Shown: one piece after another, positions 36,986-57,552 of the stretch | Numbering within the stretch: position 1 is the first letter of the stretch | Layout: the number at the start of each line of letters is the position of its first letter | Source: Odontesthes bonariensis | Taxonomy: Eukaryota; Chordata; Actinopteri; Atheriniformes; Atherinopsidae | DNA: 64,000 nucleotides | Assembly: GCF_027942865.1 (NCBI RefSeq) | Contig: NC_134510.1 | Span: 42,066,278-42,130,277 of the forward strand | Direction of reading: 5' to 3' | Made by a program: the position numbers and the translations under genes | The notes under the pieces: model-generated | What the model saw: only the letters and a program-made list of their open reading frames with translations | Database searches by the model: none | What the model was told of the DNA's origin: nothing

Positions 36986-37279
36986 CATCCTGTTTTGCTG
37001 TAACGTGTTAAATTGATGCTGTAACATTTCATCGGATCGTATTTTAACAGTGAACCTGGACTGAATTGTTTCCACTGATCTCTGATCAGTCTAATTGATT
37101 CCTGCTGTATTTCTTGACTATATAAATTTAATGAGCTGCTTTTTGTGTTCTCATTTCCAATATTTGTGCTCAGACTCATTATTTCACCCAAACAGAACCC
37201 ATATCTATGGAAGGAGCTCAGTCTAACCCGAGGTTAGGCAGGTTGACGCGCTGCCTGTCCCGGCTGCTGCTCTCAGACC

Positions 37280-38435
37280 GGGGCTGAAGGAATGTCCCTC
37301 AGTGGATTTATTCTTGTGTGAATGTTAACAAACCAAACGGCGGCATGACGAGCACCTCAGCGATCAAAAACCGTTTGGCCTCCTGAATCCGAGATTCGGT
37401 GATCCGGCGGATCCTCTCCAGTACCCCCGAATAGACCTTACCAGGGGGGCTGAGGAGTGTGACCCCCCCTATAGTTGGAACACAGCCTCCGGTCCCCTTT
37501 TTTTTTTTTTAAATTCTCTTTTTATTCAGAAAGGCACATCTCCATCACATACATCACAACACCTGTACGATGACTCAGTTTGCCAAGGACTCAGCGATGG
37601 AGTCCATGCTGCCCTCCTGGATCTTTCTCCCACGGACCCAAACCATTCCAGGTAGAAATAATAACACAAAAACAACAGGATTGGGGAGCGCACCCCTAAT
37701 CAATATATCGCACACACAGAAACATAAATAAAAATATTTACACATATACAGTATATACACATATATATATATATATACAAAAAAAAAATAGAAGAGGGTA
37801 GGTTGAAACAAAGCACGAGTACAGTCAGATAAAATCAGATCTGATTGGTTCTACATACTCCGTCCACTTTGTCCAGATCTTATAAAAATTTTCCTTCTCA
37901 ACTTTGAGGGAAAAAGAAATCTTCTCCATAAGATATATCTCGTAAACAATTTCAATCCATTCGTCGATGGTGGGAGGTTCCACTTTTAACCATTTCCTAG
38001 TGACACATTTCTTACTAGCTGCCAATAACATAGTCAACATTTTTTTGTCTTTTATGTTCCGTGTTTCAAAATTTATATCGCCCAAGAACACAGTTTCACA
38101 TTTTAATGGAATATTCACATTAAATATATTTTCAATATGTTTGTGGATCTCTTCCCAGCATGATTTTATTGTTTGGCAGTCCCAACAGATATGGAAGTGG
38201 TTGGCTCCATTAGACCCACAGAGTCTCCAACAAGCGTCCCCGCTGCCCTGATGACGTTTCTGAATGGATGTTGTGAAAAATCTTGTTACAGTTTTCCAAC
38301 AGAACTCCCGCCGTGTATTTGACCCGGTTGAGATCCACTGTAGTTGGCATATTTTCTCCCAGCTCTCCTGTGTGATTATTATCTTTATTTCCGTTTCCCA
38401 TTTCGGTCCCCCTTTTTATTTGGTTCTTACCAAGA
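37280..38435 (-). pseudogene. APE-type LINE RT fragment interrupted by an L1 insertion
   Basis: The - strand from about 38430 into 37280 reads GDRRLCSNYRGVTLLSPPGK then VYSGVLERIRRITESRIQEA, the first RT motif block of the fish LINE family also found at 38930-40230. An L1 fragment (37498-38403) is inserted in this block. Confidence 0.65.
37498..38403 (-). mobile_element. 5'-truncated L1-clade LINE with 8-bp target duplication
   Basis: A T-run at 37498-37510 is the poly(A) tail. 38118-37825 encodes the ORF2 C-terminus (MLTMLLAASKKCVTRKWLK, IDEWIEIVYEIYLMEKISFS, NFYKIWTKWTEY). CGGTCCCC stands at both borders (37490-37497 and 38404-38411), consistent with target-primed insertion. Confidence 0.75.
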
Positions 38436-38925
38436 AAAAAAACCTTACATTTAGAAGTGCTAGATATTTTTTCTTGTTTTAAGAATTAATTTCTTATTTT
38501 AAGTCTTCAACTTAACAGTATAATCTTATATCAAGCAAAACTTTACTTTTTTGTCTCAAACAGGCAGGGAATCATAAAATGAGACAATTAACACTTAAAA
38601 TCAGATGTATTACGTTTCTCCTCCAAAGTCTCATCATAATAAATCTTGTTTTAAGATTCAATAACAAACTCAACATGCTTGATTCAAGAGTCACACAGAA
38701 AATATCTGAAAACACGCTTTACTCCTTGGATTTTAAGCATATGACAAATGTTTGTTCACAAAACTGCCTTTGTTAAATCTAGAAACAAGACTCCTACAAT
38801 CTTAATTTAAGAAATCTTGCCAAGTCAAATTATCTTGCTGCATGAACAGATTTTTTTCACTTGTTTTGAGTACCTTTTCCCTTAGTTTTTTTATCTTGTT
38901 TGAAGACCCCTATTTTTTGCAGTGC
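38436..38925. mobile_element. AT-rich TIR-element remnant ending TTTTTTGCAGTG
   Basis: AT-rich non-coding DNA. Its right end (TATTTTTTGCAGTG) and internal motifs (TTAAGAAATCTTGCCAAGTC) resemble the complete element at 39511-39850. The left end was lost or obscured beside the L1 insertion. Confidence 0.4.
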
Positions 38926-40232
38926 ACCACCCCGACCTGCCAGTCCAGAGGCCCCCGATGTCCACGTGATGCTGCAGAGGCAGCCGAGGCCGCAGCTCGA
39001 TGATCGACTTTGTAGTCGTATCGTCGGACTTGCGGCCGTATGTCCTGGACACTCGGGTGAAGAGAGGGGCGGAGCTTCAACTGATCACCACCTGGTGGTG
39101 AGTTGGCTCCGCTGGTGGGGAGGAAGCTGGTCAGACCTGGCAGGCCCAAACGTATTGTGAGGGTCTGTTGGGAACGCCTGGTGGAATCCCCTGTAAGGAG
39201 GAGTTTCAACTCCCACCTCCGGCAGAGCTTCAGCCATGTCCCGCGGGAGGTGGGGGACATTGAGCCCGAATGGGCCATGTCCCGGGGGAGGTGGGGGACA
39301 TTGAGCCCGAATGGGCCATGTCCCGGGGGAGGTGGGGGACATTGAGCCCGAATGGGCCATGTTCCGTGCCTCCATTGTTGAGGCGGCCGACCGGAGCTGT
39401 GGCCGTAAGGTGGTCGGTGCCCCGAACCCGCTGGTTGACGCCAGTGGTGAGGGAAGCCGTCAAGCTGAAGAAGGAGTCCTATCGGGCCTTTTTGGCCAGT
39501 GCACTGGAAAAAATCTAAATCTTACCAAGTATATTTGTCTCATTTCTAGTCCAAATATCTCATTACACTTAATATCAGACACAACTGCCCAACAAGTTCT
39601 ATTTCAGCCAGATATAGGGACTTGTTTTAATACAATACATCTGGAATATCTTGTTAAATGAAAAAGTCTTGAAAACAATTTGTTTTGAGTCATATTTCAC
39701 ATGAAACAAGCTTTTTTTGACATTTGAAGAGGTTTTTAAGCTAATTTCAAGATCACTTTTAACTCAAAAGTCCCAAATATCACATCTTATTTCAAGAAAT
39801 CTTGAAATCTTGTTTTTTTTACTTATTTTGGGAGGGGCATGTTTTCCAGTGTGGGACTCTGGAAGCAGCTGATGGTACCGACAGGCCAATTGGAACGCAG
39901 CCTCGGCGGTTGCTGAGGCAAAAACTCGGGCTTGGGAGGAGTTCGGGGAGGTCATGGAGAACGATTTGCGGACGGCCTCGAGGAGATTCTGGTCCACCAT
40001 CCGGCGGCTCAGGGGGGGGGAGCGGTGCACCGTCAACACCGTGTATGGTGAGGGCGGGGCTCTGCTGACTTCAACTAGGGACGTCGTGAGTCGGTGGGGG
40101 GAATACTTCGAGGGCCTCCTCAATCCTACCGACACGCCTTCCGATGAGGAAGCAGAGTTGGGGAGCTCGGACGTGGGGCCTCCCATTTCTGGGGCTGAGG
40201 TTGCCGAGGTGACTGGTGCCAGAAAACCCAAC
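38926..40232 (+). pseudogene. APE-type LINE ORF fragment (endonuclease-RT linker)
   Basis: Pieces read RVKRGAELSTDHHLVVSWL, RKLVRPGRPKRIVRVCWERL, RTRWLTPVVREAVKLKKESY, AKTRAWEEFGEVMENDLRTA and GEYFEGLLNPTDTPSDEEAE, typical of an abundant fish non-LTR element. A 41-bp direct triplication (39233-39360) and a MITE (39511-39850) break the frame. Confidence 0.75.
39511..39850. mobile_element. 340-bp TIR element (CACTGGAAAA...TTTTCCAGTG) in the LINE
   Basis: Perfect 10-bp inverted ends at 39511 and 39850 bound AT-rich non-coding DNA. Removing it rejoins the LINE reading ...FLASVGLWK at the expected place, so the borders are well supported. Probably a hAT-like MITE; the superfamily is uncertain. 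Confidence 0.65.
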
Positions 40233-41575
40233 GGATCCTACACTGAGCTGCTAACTGACAGCATACCACGTCTGGTGAAAGACCGTTGCTTCATCTTTAA
40301 CCTGAAAGAGTCAGTTTCCACACACCACTGGAGACCCAGAGCCCTCTCTACTGGAAGTTTATCTCGGTCCAGATCCAACTCCTTTAGGTCCTTGGCCCTA
40401 GTCAGACATGGAACCAAACACGCTGAGCCAGATTTGACATGGGTTATCGGACCATGTAGGCCACGCCCACAGAAAATATGTCTGCTGGATATGAGTCTAC
40501 AACACATTCCAGCCAATGTGGGCCATGTTCAACCTTGTAGCACCCACGCATATGAATAATCATTGAAAAAAATCATTTTGGCTCTTCTTGCATCTTTCTG
40601 GGTGGGAATAAACCAATATTTTTGGAATTTTTGGAATTGGGCTATTTTTGATCATTTTAGGCCATGTTGCATATTTGCAGCTGTGGGCTTTCCTGATTCA
40701 TTTTGTCCACAAAACCAAGTCATTCTCTGCAGATCGTTTGGCAGAAAAGGTTTAGTGAAAGTTCACCAGTAACTGCTGCTACCACAATAAAATGTATATA
40801 ATAAACCTTTATTGAACATTCTTAATACAAAGTGCGGAACGCAACCATCATAAACTTTCCATTCAACAACAAATCAAACAGATTTCACAGATCTTTGTTG
40901 TGAAAAAGTCAAGCACATATAAAATGCAAAAAATGTAATGTAAATAAAAATGTAATGTAAATAAAAATATAGATAAAAATACAATGTAAATAAATAATGT
41001 AAATAATTAAAAAGCTTGTTGCATAACTGCAACTGTGGGTGCTACAAGGTTAAGCCAATAAAACGGACTCACACTGAAGCTGAGCTGCAAAACTCTGATG
41101 AAATGTCAGTGAATGAGTAATAAAATGTCACTTTTTATTCCTTTAATACTTCTTGTTTCTTGTGTTGAGCCGCTGTGTTCAGCAGGTTTCATTCTGCTGC
41201 TTTTAGTTCGGTCATAAAATGTTCATAAATATGTTGTTTGAAATAAAAACAGGCAGAAACTGGAGTTTTAACACTTTGAAGGTTTTATTGAAACCGGAAA
41301 AGTCTTAATATTAAATCCAATATATTTTTCTGCAAGTTTTCAAAAACTTTTTTTTTTTTATTCAAACATGTCACATAGACGAAACAATGACATACTCAGA
41401 AGTAAACATTTTTTTAAAACTTTACATATTAGGATCTTAAATGCACAAAGTAAAAAAAGGGGATAATAAATAATAACAAAAAATAAATAAATTAAAAATA
41501 AATAAATAAACAACAACAAGGAGAAAATAAAAGGTAAGACAAGTTTTCACAAACTTTACGAGATTTCGGTGAGTC
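40233..41575. other. Intergenic DNA, no gene seen
   Basis: Contains an unclassified repeat-like block (40240-40550) and AT-rich stretches with simple (AAAT) repeats (40940-41010, 41350-41520). No exon or RNA gene could be supported. Confidence 0.5.
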
Positions 41576-41885
41576 TGACGTCACTTCCTGTGGAGGGAAT
41601 TTAACCCGGAAGTTCGGGTGTAGTTCTCCAGAGTTGGGAGTTGGCTGATGAGGAAGCAGCGAACAACAGTGAATTTGCACCAACTGAGACTCCAACCAGC
41701 AGCGGAACCCCGAGACCCGGACCCCCGCGAACCGGAGCCCCGAACCGGAGCCCCGAACAGCCGCAGTTTGTAGGAATTAGTCCCGCTCAGGAGGTCAGCA
41801 GCTCCGGCAGCAGATACAGGAGAACCGGGAAGTTACGGCGACAGCTGCGGGCCACAGGTGCGAGTTCTTCTGCAGACCGACACAG
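41576..41885 (+). promoter_or_regulatory. tpm3: Candidate tpm3 promoter and untranslated first exon
   Basis: A GC-rich stretch in otherwise AT-rich DNA. It has a perfect CRE (TGACGTCA, 41576-41583) next to an ETS-like CTTCCTG and a second ETS core CCGGAAG at 41606-41612. A consensus donor CAG/GTAAGC ends the putative exon at 41885, and the next acceptor in a suitable place is 44188, which opens the exon carrying the tpm3 ATG. An ATG at 41648 is not in a frame that explains tropomyosin, so this is most likely a 5' leader exon. The exact start site is not visible. Confidence 0.5.
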
Positions 41886-42007
41886 GTAAGCTCCCCGGCA
41901 GGTAAACCTCAGGTGGTCTCTGCTCAGGGGAACCGCGGCAGTCCGTGCTGAAACACAAGCTAACACAGGCTAACACAGGCTAACACATGCTAACACATGC
42001 TAACACG

Positions 42008-43328
42008 GCCGGCCCAAGCCTTTATGGGGCCTTAGAAGAATTTCATTTGGGGCCCCCCTACCACCACCTCAGCTCCAGATGCCTCATTATTCCACAGGCT
42101 ACACTGTTCTGTGTGTAACGGACCCACAACCATTAGCATTATTTGTAATCATCTTACATTATACAGGTGTCATTCTTGTTTTTAACCTTAAAGGGATAGC
42201 AAAGTCATAAATACAGTTTAATTAACTTCTACATAAAGAGTGATGTATAAGTATGGCTCATTAATGTAACTATTTGAAAGTAACATCAGCAGGCTGGAGA
42301 CTGCATTTATAGTAAACACGTTAAATAGTTTCATTTCTTTCAGATGTGCAATGGTGTGCAAAATGTTCAAAATCCAAATGCAAAATAGAATCAAATGACA
42401 TTCACATTATCTTACAGAAAAATTAAGTTGTAATCAAAATTAAATACTTAAATAATAAATACAATACTTAAATAATTTTGCCCAACGGTGGCAGCAGCCT
42501 AGCCTGGCGACGCCATCCTACGTACTTCCGCCCAAAGATTTTGGCTCCGCACATAGTCTGGCCCAACCCCCCTACCTCGGTTCGCTCAGTGTTTTGCCAA
42601 TCAGCAAACAGTTGCGAGTGGTGACGCAGAACTCACGCGCGGAGTCCATTGTAGTCCATATAATTGTAGTTCAACCGCAGCGGAAATAAACATGGCGACG
42701 GAAGAACGCTAGAAGCTATCCATGAAGTTGTCTCAACTCTGGAGAGCATTACACAATTAAAACAAGAGCAAGAGGAATGCCTCGTCAATGTTGTTAGTGG
42801 CAAGGATGTCGTAGCTCTCCTTCCAGCTGGCTTTGGGAAAAGTTTGATTTATCAAATGGTACCGGTATAATGAAAGCGGATGTGGGAAGCGTGATTCGCG
42901 AGCTAGAGCCTCGCGAGAGTAAGCATGAACCTCGGCGCATAACCAACGTCATTTCTAAACATTTTGATTGGTTAAGGGAACTCCGTTACTCCAATGAATT
43001 TAAGTTGCTGGGTAAGGTCCCGCCCTCCATGGAAACGGATTCCTCTTGGGTTTTCCCAGACTGATTGACAAAGTCAACAGTCGGCTTTCGCCCAGGCTAG
43101 CAGCAGCCAACAGGAGGCATAAATTAACCGAATATTAGTATTTGGTCAAAATTAATTTTTTTTTCTGGTGTAATACAATTTTGTTTAAATTATTCAATGT
43201 TATTTTAGTTTCATGTATATATTTACTTTTTTTTTTTTTTTTTATCACAACGTCTCGGTGCTCTCTGGGGCCCCTGGTGGCGTGGGGGCCCTAAGCGACC
43301 GCGTAGTTGGCATATGCCTTGGGCCGGC
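42008..43328. mobile_element. TIR element GCCGGCCCAAG...CTTGGGCCGGC with nested element
   Basis: Perfect 11-bp inverted ends. It is inserted in a 10-bp GCTAACACAT tandem repeat that resumes at 43334. The inner part is a second TIR element (42499-43100). It lies in the tpm3 leader intron. Confidence 0.65.
42499..43100 (+). mobile_element. Nested TIR element carrying a RecQ-like helicase scrap
   Basis: Ends CTAGCCTGG...CCAGGCTAG, with AGCAGC-type direct repeats outside. 42776-42869 encodes VVSGKDVVALLPAGFGKSLI YQM, a Walker A (motif I) box with GFGKS as in RecQ-type helicases, then a stop. Only a fragment of any helicase gene is present. Confidence 0.5.
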
Positions 43329-44200
43329 TCTGCATGCTAACACATGCTAACACAGCACCGAACAGCTGATCGATCACTGGCTGCTGGATCGGTACCTGAG
43401 CAGACCGGAGGGGGTGATGGTGGGAGTCAAACACTTTGGATTAAAACTAATAATTATTCTAAAACCAGCCCAGCTGCTCAGCTTGGTGCTGATGTCAGAA
43501 GTTTGGAAAATACACCTTCAGCTTGATGACGTCACAGTGACGTAATGCTGCCAACGACCAGCAGCTGCTGCTGGTCCCAGAACCAGAACCCTGAGAACCA
43601 GAACCTAGAGTGGGTCCCAGAACCCTGAGAACCAGAACCTAGAGTGGGTTTAAGAACCAGAACCCAGAGTAGGTCTGAGAAGTATTCAAAATAAATCATT
43701 AAATTGGCAGCTTCATAGCTTTTTAAATCACTTTAGGGTCTTACACGGGCCTGGAAACCTCCTGGAAACCTCCTGGAAAAGTTGTGCAGGCGTGTCTGAG
43801 GCAGGGAGCCGGTCTTTAACAGACCTGATTTATTTTTAACAGTTTTTAACCGTTTTTTAAAACTATTTTGGGGGTCAAAATGTTTCACTTTCACAGATTC
43901 AGGTGAACTGAAATGGGTTAACTTCAGATTGTCCTCCGTACGTGTTCTGGACCAAATACCTGAACTACGCTCAGACTGTTTTTTCATTTAGTTTGAATGT
44001 AAAACATCATCATTTATCTGGATTATTCACTAATGCAAAGTGAAAGTATTCCTTCCACGGGCCTTTCTTCAGGTCAAACCTGTAGAAAACAGGTTAGATA
44101 CAGCAGGATGGTGTTGGAGCAAACAGCCAGCGGACCGGTTGGGTTCACATGCTCAGTAATGATTGATCCGGCTGCGGTTTGTCTGCAGGAGAAGAAGAAG

Positions 44201-55145
<10,945 letters not shown>

Positions 55146-55720
55146 ACCTCCACCTGATGGGTGGAGACTCTGTGGCCAAAACCTCCTCCTGTCCAACCCT
55201 TCGTCTCGTCCTCGTCTTCCTCCTGGAGGCTGTGAGGAGGTCTCTGAAACATTCCTACCCCCACCCCCCCCCCCCCCCCCCACCCCCCCCCGCTGGGTGG
55301 TGGTTTCTTCTCCAGGAGGTGGTGTTGGGGGCGTGGCCTCCGGCCTCCTCCTGTGATGTTTCCTGCTGTCGCACATTCCTCCTTAACGCCACATTTGAAG
55401 TGTTGCTTTGCTGACTCCTCCCCCACGAGGCTGAGGGGCGGAGTCAGACTAACAGCCGTCCCCTCGTTTACTAATCAATGACTAATTCAGTGTTTGTTAA
55501 ACGGTTTATCGATCGTTAGTTTAAAAACTGATTGATTAGAACCGACATCCTGTCAGCCAATGGTTGGTCACTTCAGTTTAAGGGGGGTGGGTGGGATTTA
55601 AGTGGTGTCAACCAATCATAGTGAGGCATTCCACTGCCAAATATGGTAAACCAGGGGCCAATCACAAGTCGGAACCTTTCTCTCTTTTTTCTTTTTTTTT
55701 TTTTTTTGTCCCACAGATGT

Positions 55721-55822
55721 AATAAAGTTTAGAAATGTTTTTACCTGCTGATGATGTCATCACTGCTGATGATGTCACAGCTCATTGTAATAACAAAGCG
55801 AGACGGGATTTTATAAAATAAA
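55721..55822 (+). terminator. tpm3: tpm3 poly(A) signals
   Basis: Two AATAAA hexamers on the + strand, at 55721-55726 and 55817-55822, lie about 580 and 670 bp after the tpm3 stop codon. They define the likely 3' ends of tpm3. Confidence 0.6.
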
Positions 55823-55854
55823 ACACGCATGTACACCCAACTCTGACTTCGGCT

Positions 55855-55860
55855 TTTATT
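55855..55860 (-). terminator. pmvk: pmvk poly(A) signal
   Basis: TTTATT on the + strand is AATAAA on the - strand, about 95 bp past the pmvk stop. It faces the second tpm3 signal at a distance of about 35 bp, so the two genes converge with almost no spacer. Confidence 0.65.
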
Positions 55861-55955
55861 GATCATCTGATTCGGGGGGGGGGGGGGTCCATTGGTCCAT
55901 TGGGCGATTATTGATCGGCTCTGATCGATCGCCTCCTCGGCCAGCTGCAGGGTGA

Positions 55956-57508
55956 TTATTGATCAGGTGATCGGCTCTGATCGATCGCCTCCTCGGCCAG
56001 CTGCAGGATCGGCCGCAGCTGCTCGCCCAGCGGGGGGGCGTCTGCCTCGTTCCTGATGATCCAGTCGAACTCCACGCCGTCCAGCCCGCACTCCGACTCT
56101 GCGTCATCCACACCTGGAGGACAGGTGAGTTACTGACTCCGCCCACACCAGGAGGACAGGTGAGTTACCGACACCTCCCACACCTGGAGGACAGGTGAGT
56201 TACTGACTCCGCCCACACCTGGAGGACAGGTGAGTTACCGACACCTCCCACACCTGGAGGACAGGTGAGTTACCGACACCTCCCACACCTGGAGGACAGG
56301 TGAGTTACCGACACCTCCCACACCAGGAGGACAGGTGAGTTAGTGACACCTCCCACACCTGGAGGACAGGTGAGTTACCGACACCTCCCACACCTGGAGG
56401 ACAGGTGAGTTAGTGACGCCTCCCCCACCTGGAGGACAGGTGAGTTAGTGACACCTCCCCCACCTGGAGGACAGGTGAGTTACCGACACCTCCCCCACCT
56501 GGAGGACAGGTGAGTTACCTACACCGCCCACACCTGGAGGACAGGTGAGTTAGTGACACCTCCCACACCTGGAGGACAGGTGAGTTACCGACACCTCCCA
56601 CACCTGGAGGACAGGTGAGTTAGTGACACCTCCCACACCTGGAGGACAGGTGAGTTACCGACACCTCCCACACCTGGAGGACAGGTGAGTTAGTGACACC
56701 TCCCACACCCGGAGGACAGGTGAGTTACCTACACCGCCCACACCTGGAGGACAGGTGAGTTAGTGACACCGCCCACACCTGGAGGACAGGTGAGTTAGTG
56801 ACACCTCCCACACCTGGAGGACAGGTGAGTTAGTGACACCGCCCACACCTGGAGGACAGGTGAGTTACCGACTCCGCCCACACCTGGAGGACAGGTGAGT
56901 TAGTGACACCTCCCACACCTGGAGGACAGGTGAATTAGTGACACCGCCCACACCTGGAGGACAGGTGAGTTAGTGACACCTCCCACACCTGGAGGACAGG
57001 TGAATTAGTGACACCGCCCACACCTGGAGGACAGGTGAGTTACCGACACCTCCCACACCTGGAGGACAGGTGAGTTAGTGACACCTCCCACACCTGGAGG
57101 ACAGGTGAGTTAGTGACACCTCCCACACCTGGAGGACAGGTGAATTAGTGACACCGCCCACACCTGGAGGACAGGTGAGTTAGTGACACCTCCCACACCT
57201 GGAGGACAGGTGAGTTAGTGACACCTCCCACACCCGGAGGACAGGTGAGTTACCTACACCGCCCACACCTGGAGGACAGGTGAGTTAGTGACACCTCCCA
57301 CACCTGGAGGACAGGTGAGTTAGTGACACCTCCCCCACCAGGAGGACAGGTGAGTTACCGACACCTCCCCCACCTGGAGGACAGGTGAGTTAGTGACACC
57401 TCCCACACCTGGAGGACAGTTAGGTGCTGTTTACACATACCCGGGTATTTTGAAAAACGCATATTTTCTAACCTTCGTTTGCAAAAAAAACTAGGTGCAC
57501 ACAGCCCC

Positions 57509-57552
<44 letters not shown>

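Larger units (their letters stand above)
55146..55955. other. Convergent 3' UTR region between tpm3 and pmvk
   Basis: Holds the tpm3 3' UTR with a C-run (55265-55291) and a T-run (55690-55707), poly(A) signals on both strands, and a G-run (55876-55887). No other gene. Confidence 0.7.

Noticed and set aside
36203..37016. Gly-Leu-Trp-rich frames of 234-260 codons
   Set aside because: Minisatellite translation (13-bp unit) in at least two frames; no homology and no splice structure.
41641..41889. 82-codon frame in the tpm3 leader
   Set aside because: It opens at TTG, not ATG, and is low-complexity Pro/Arg-rich. It is better read as an untranslated leader exon ending at the donor 41885.
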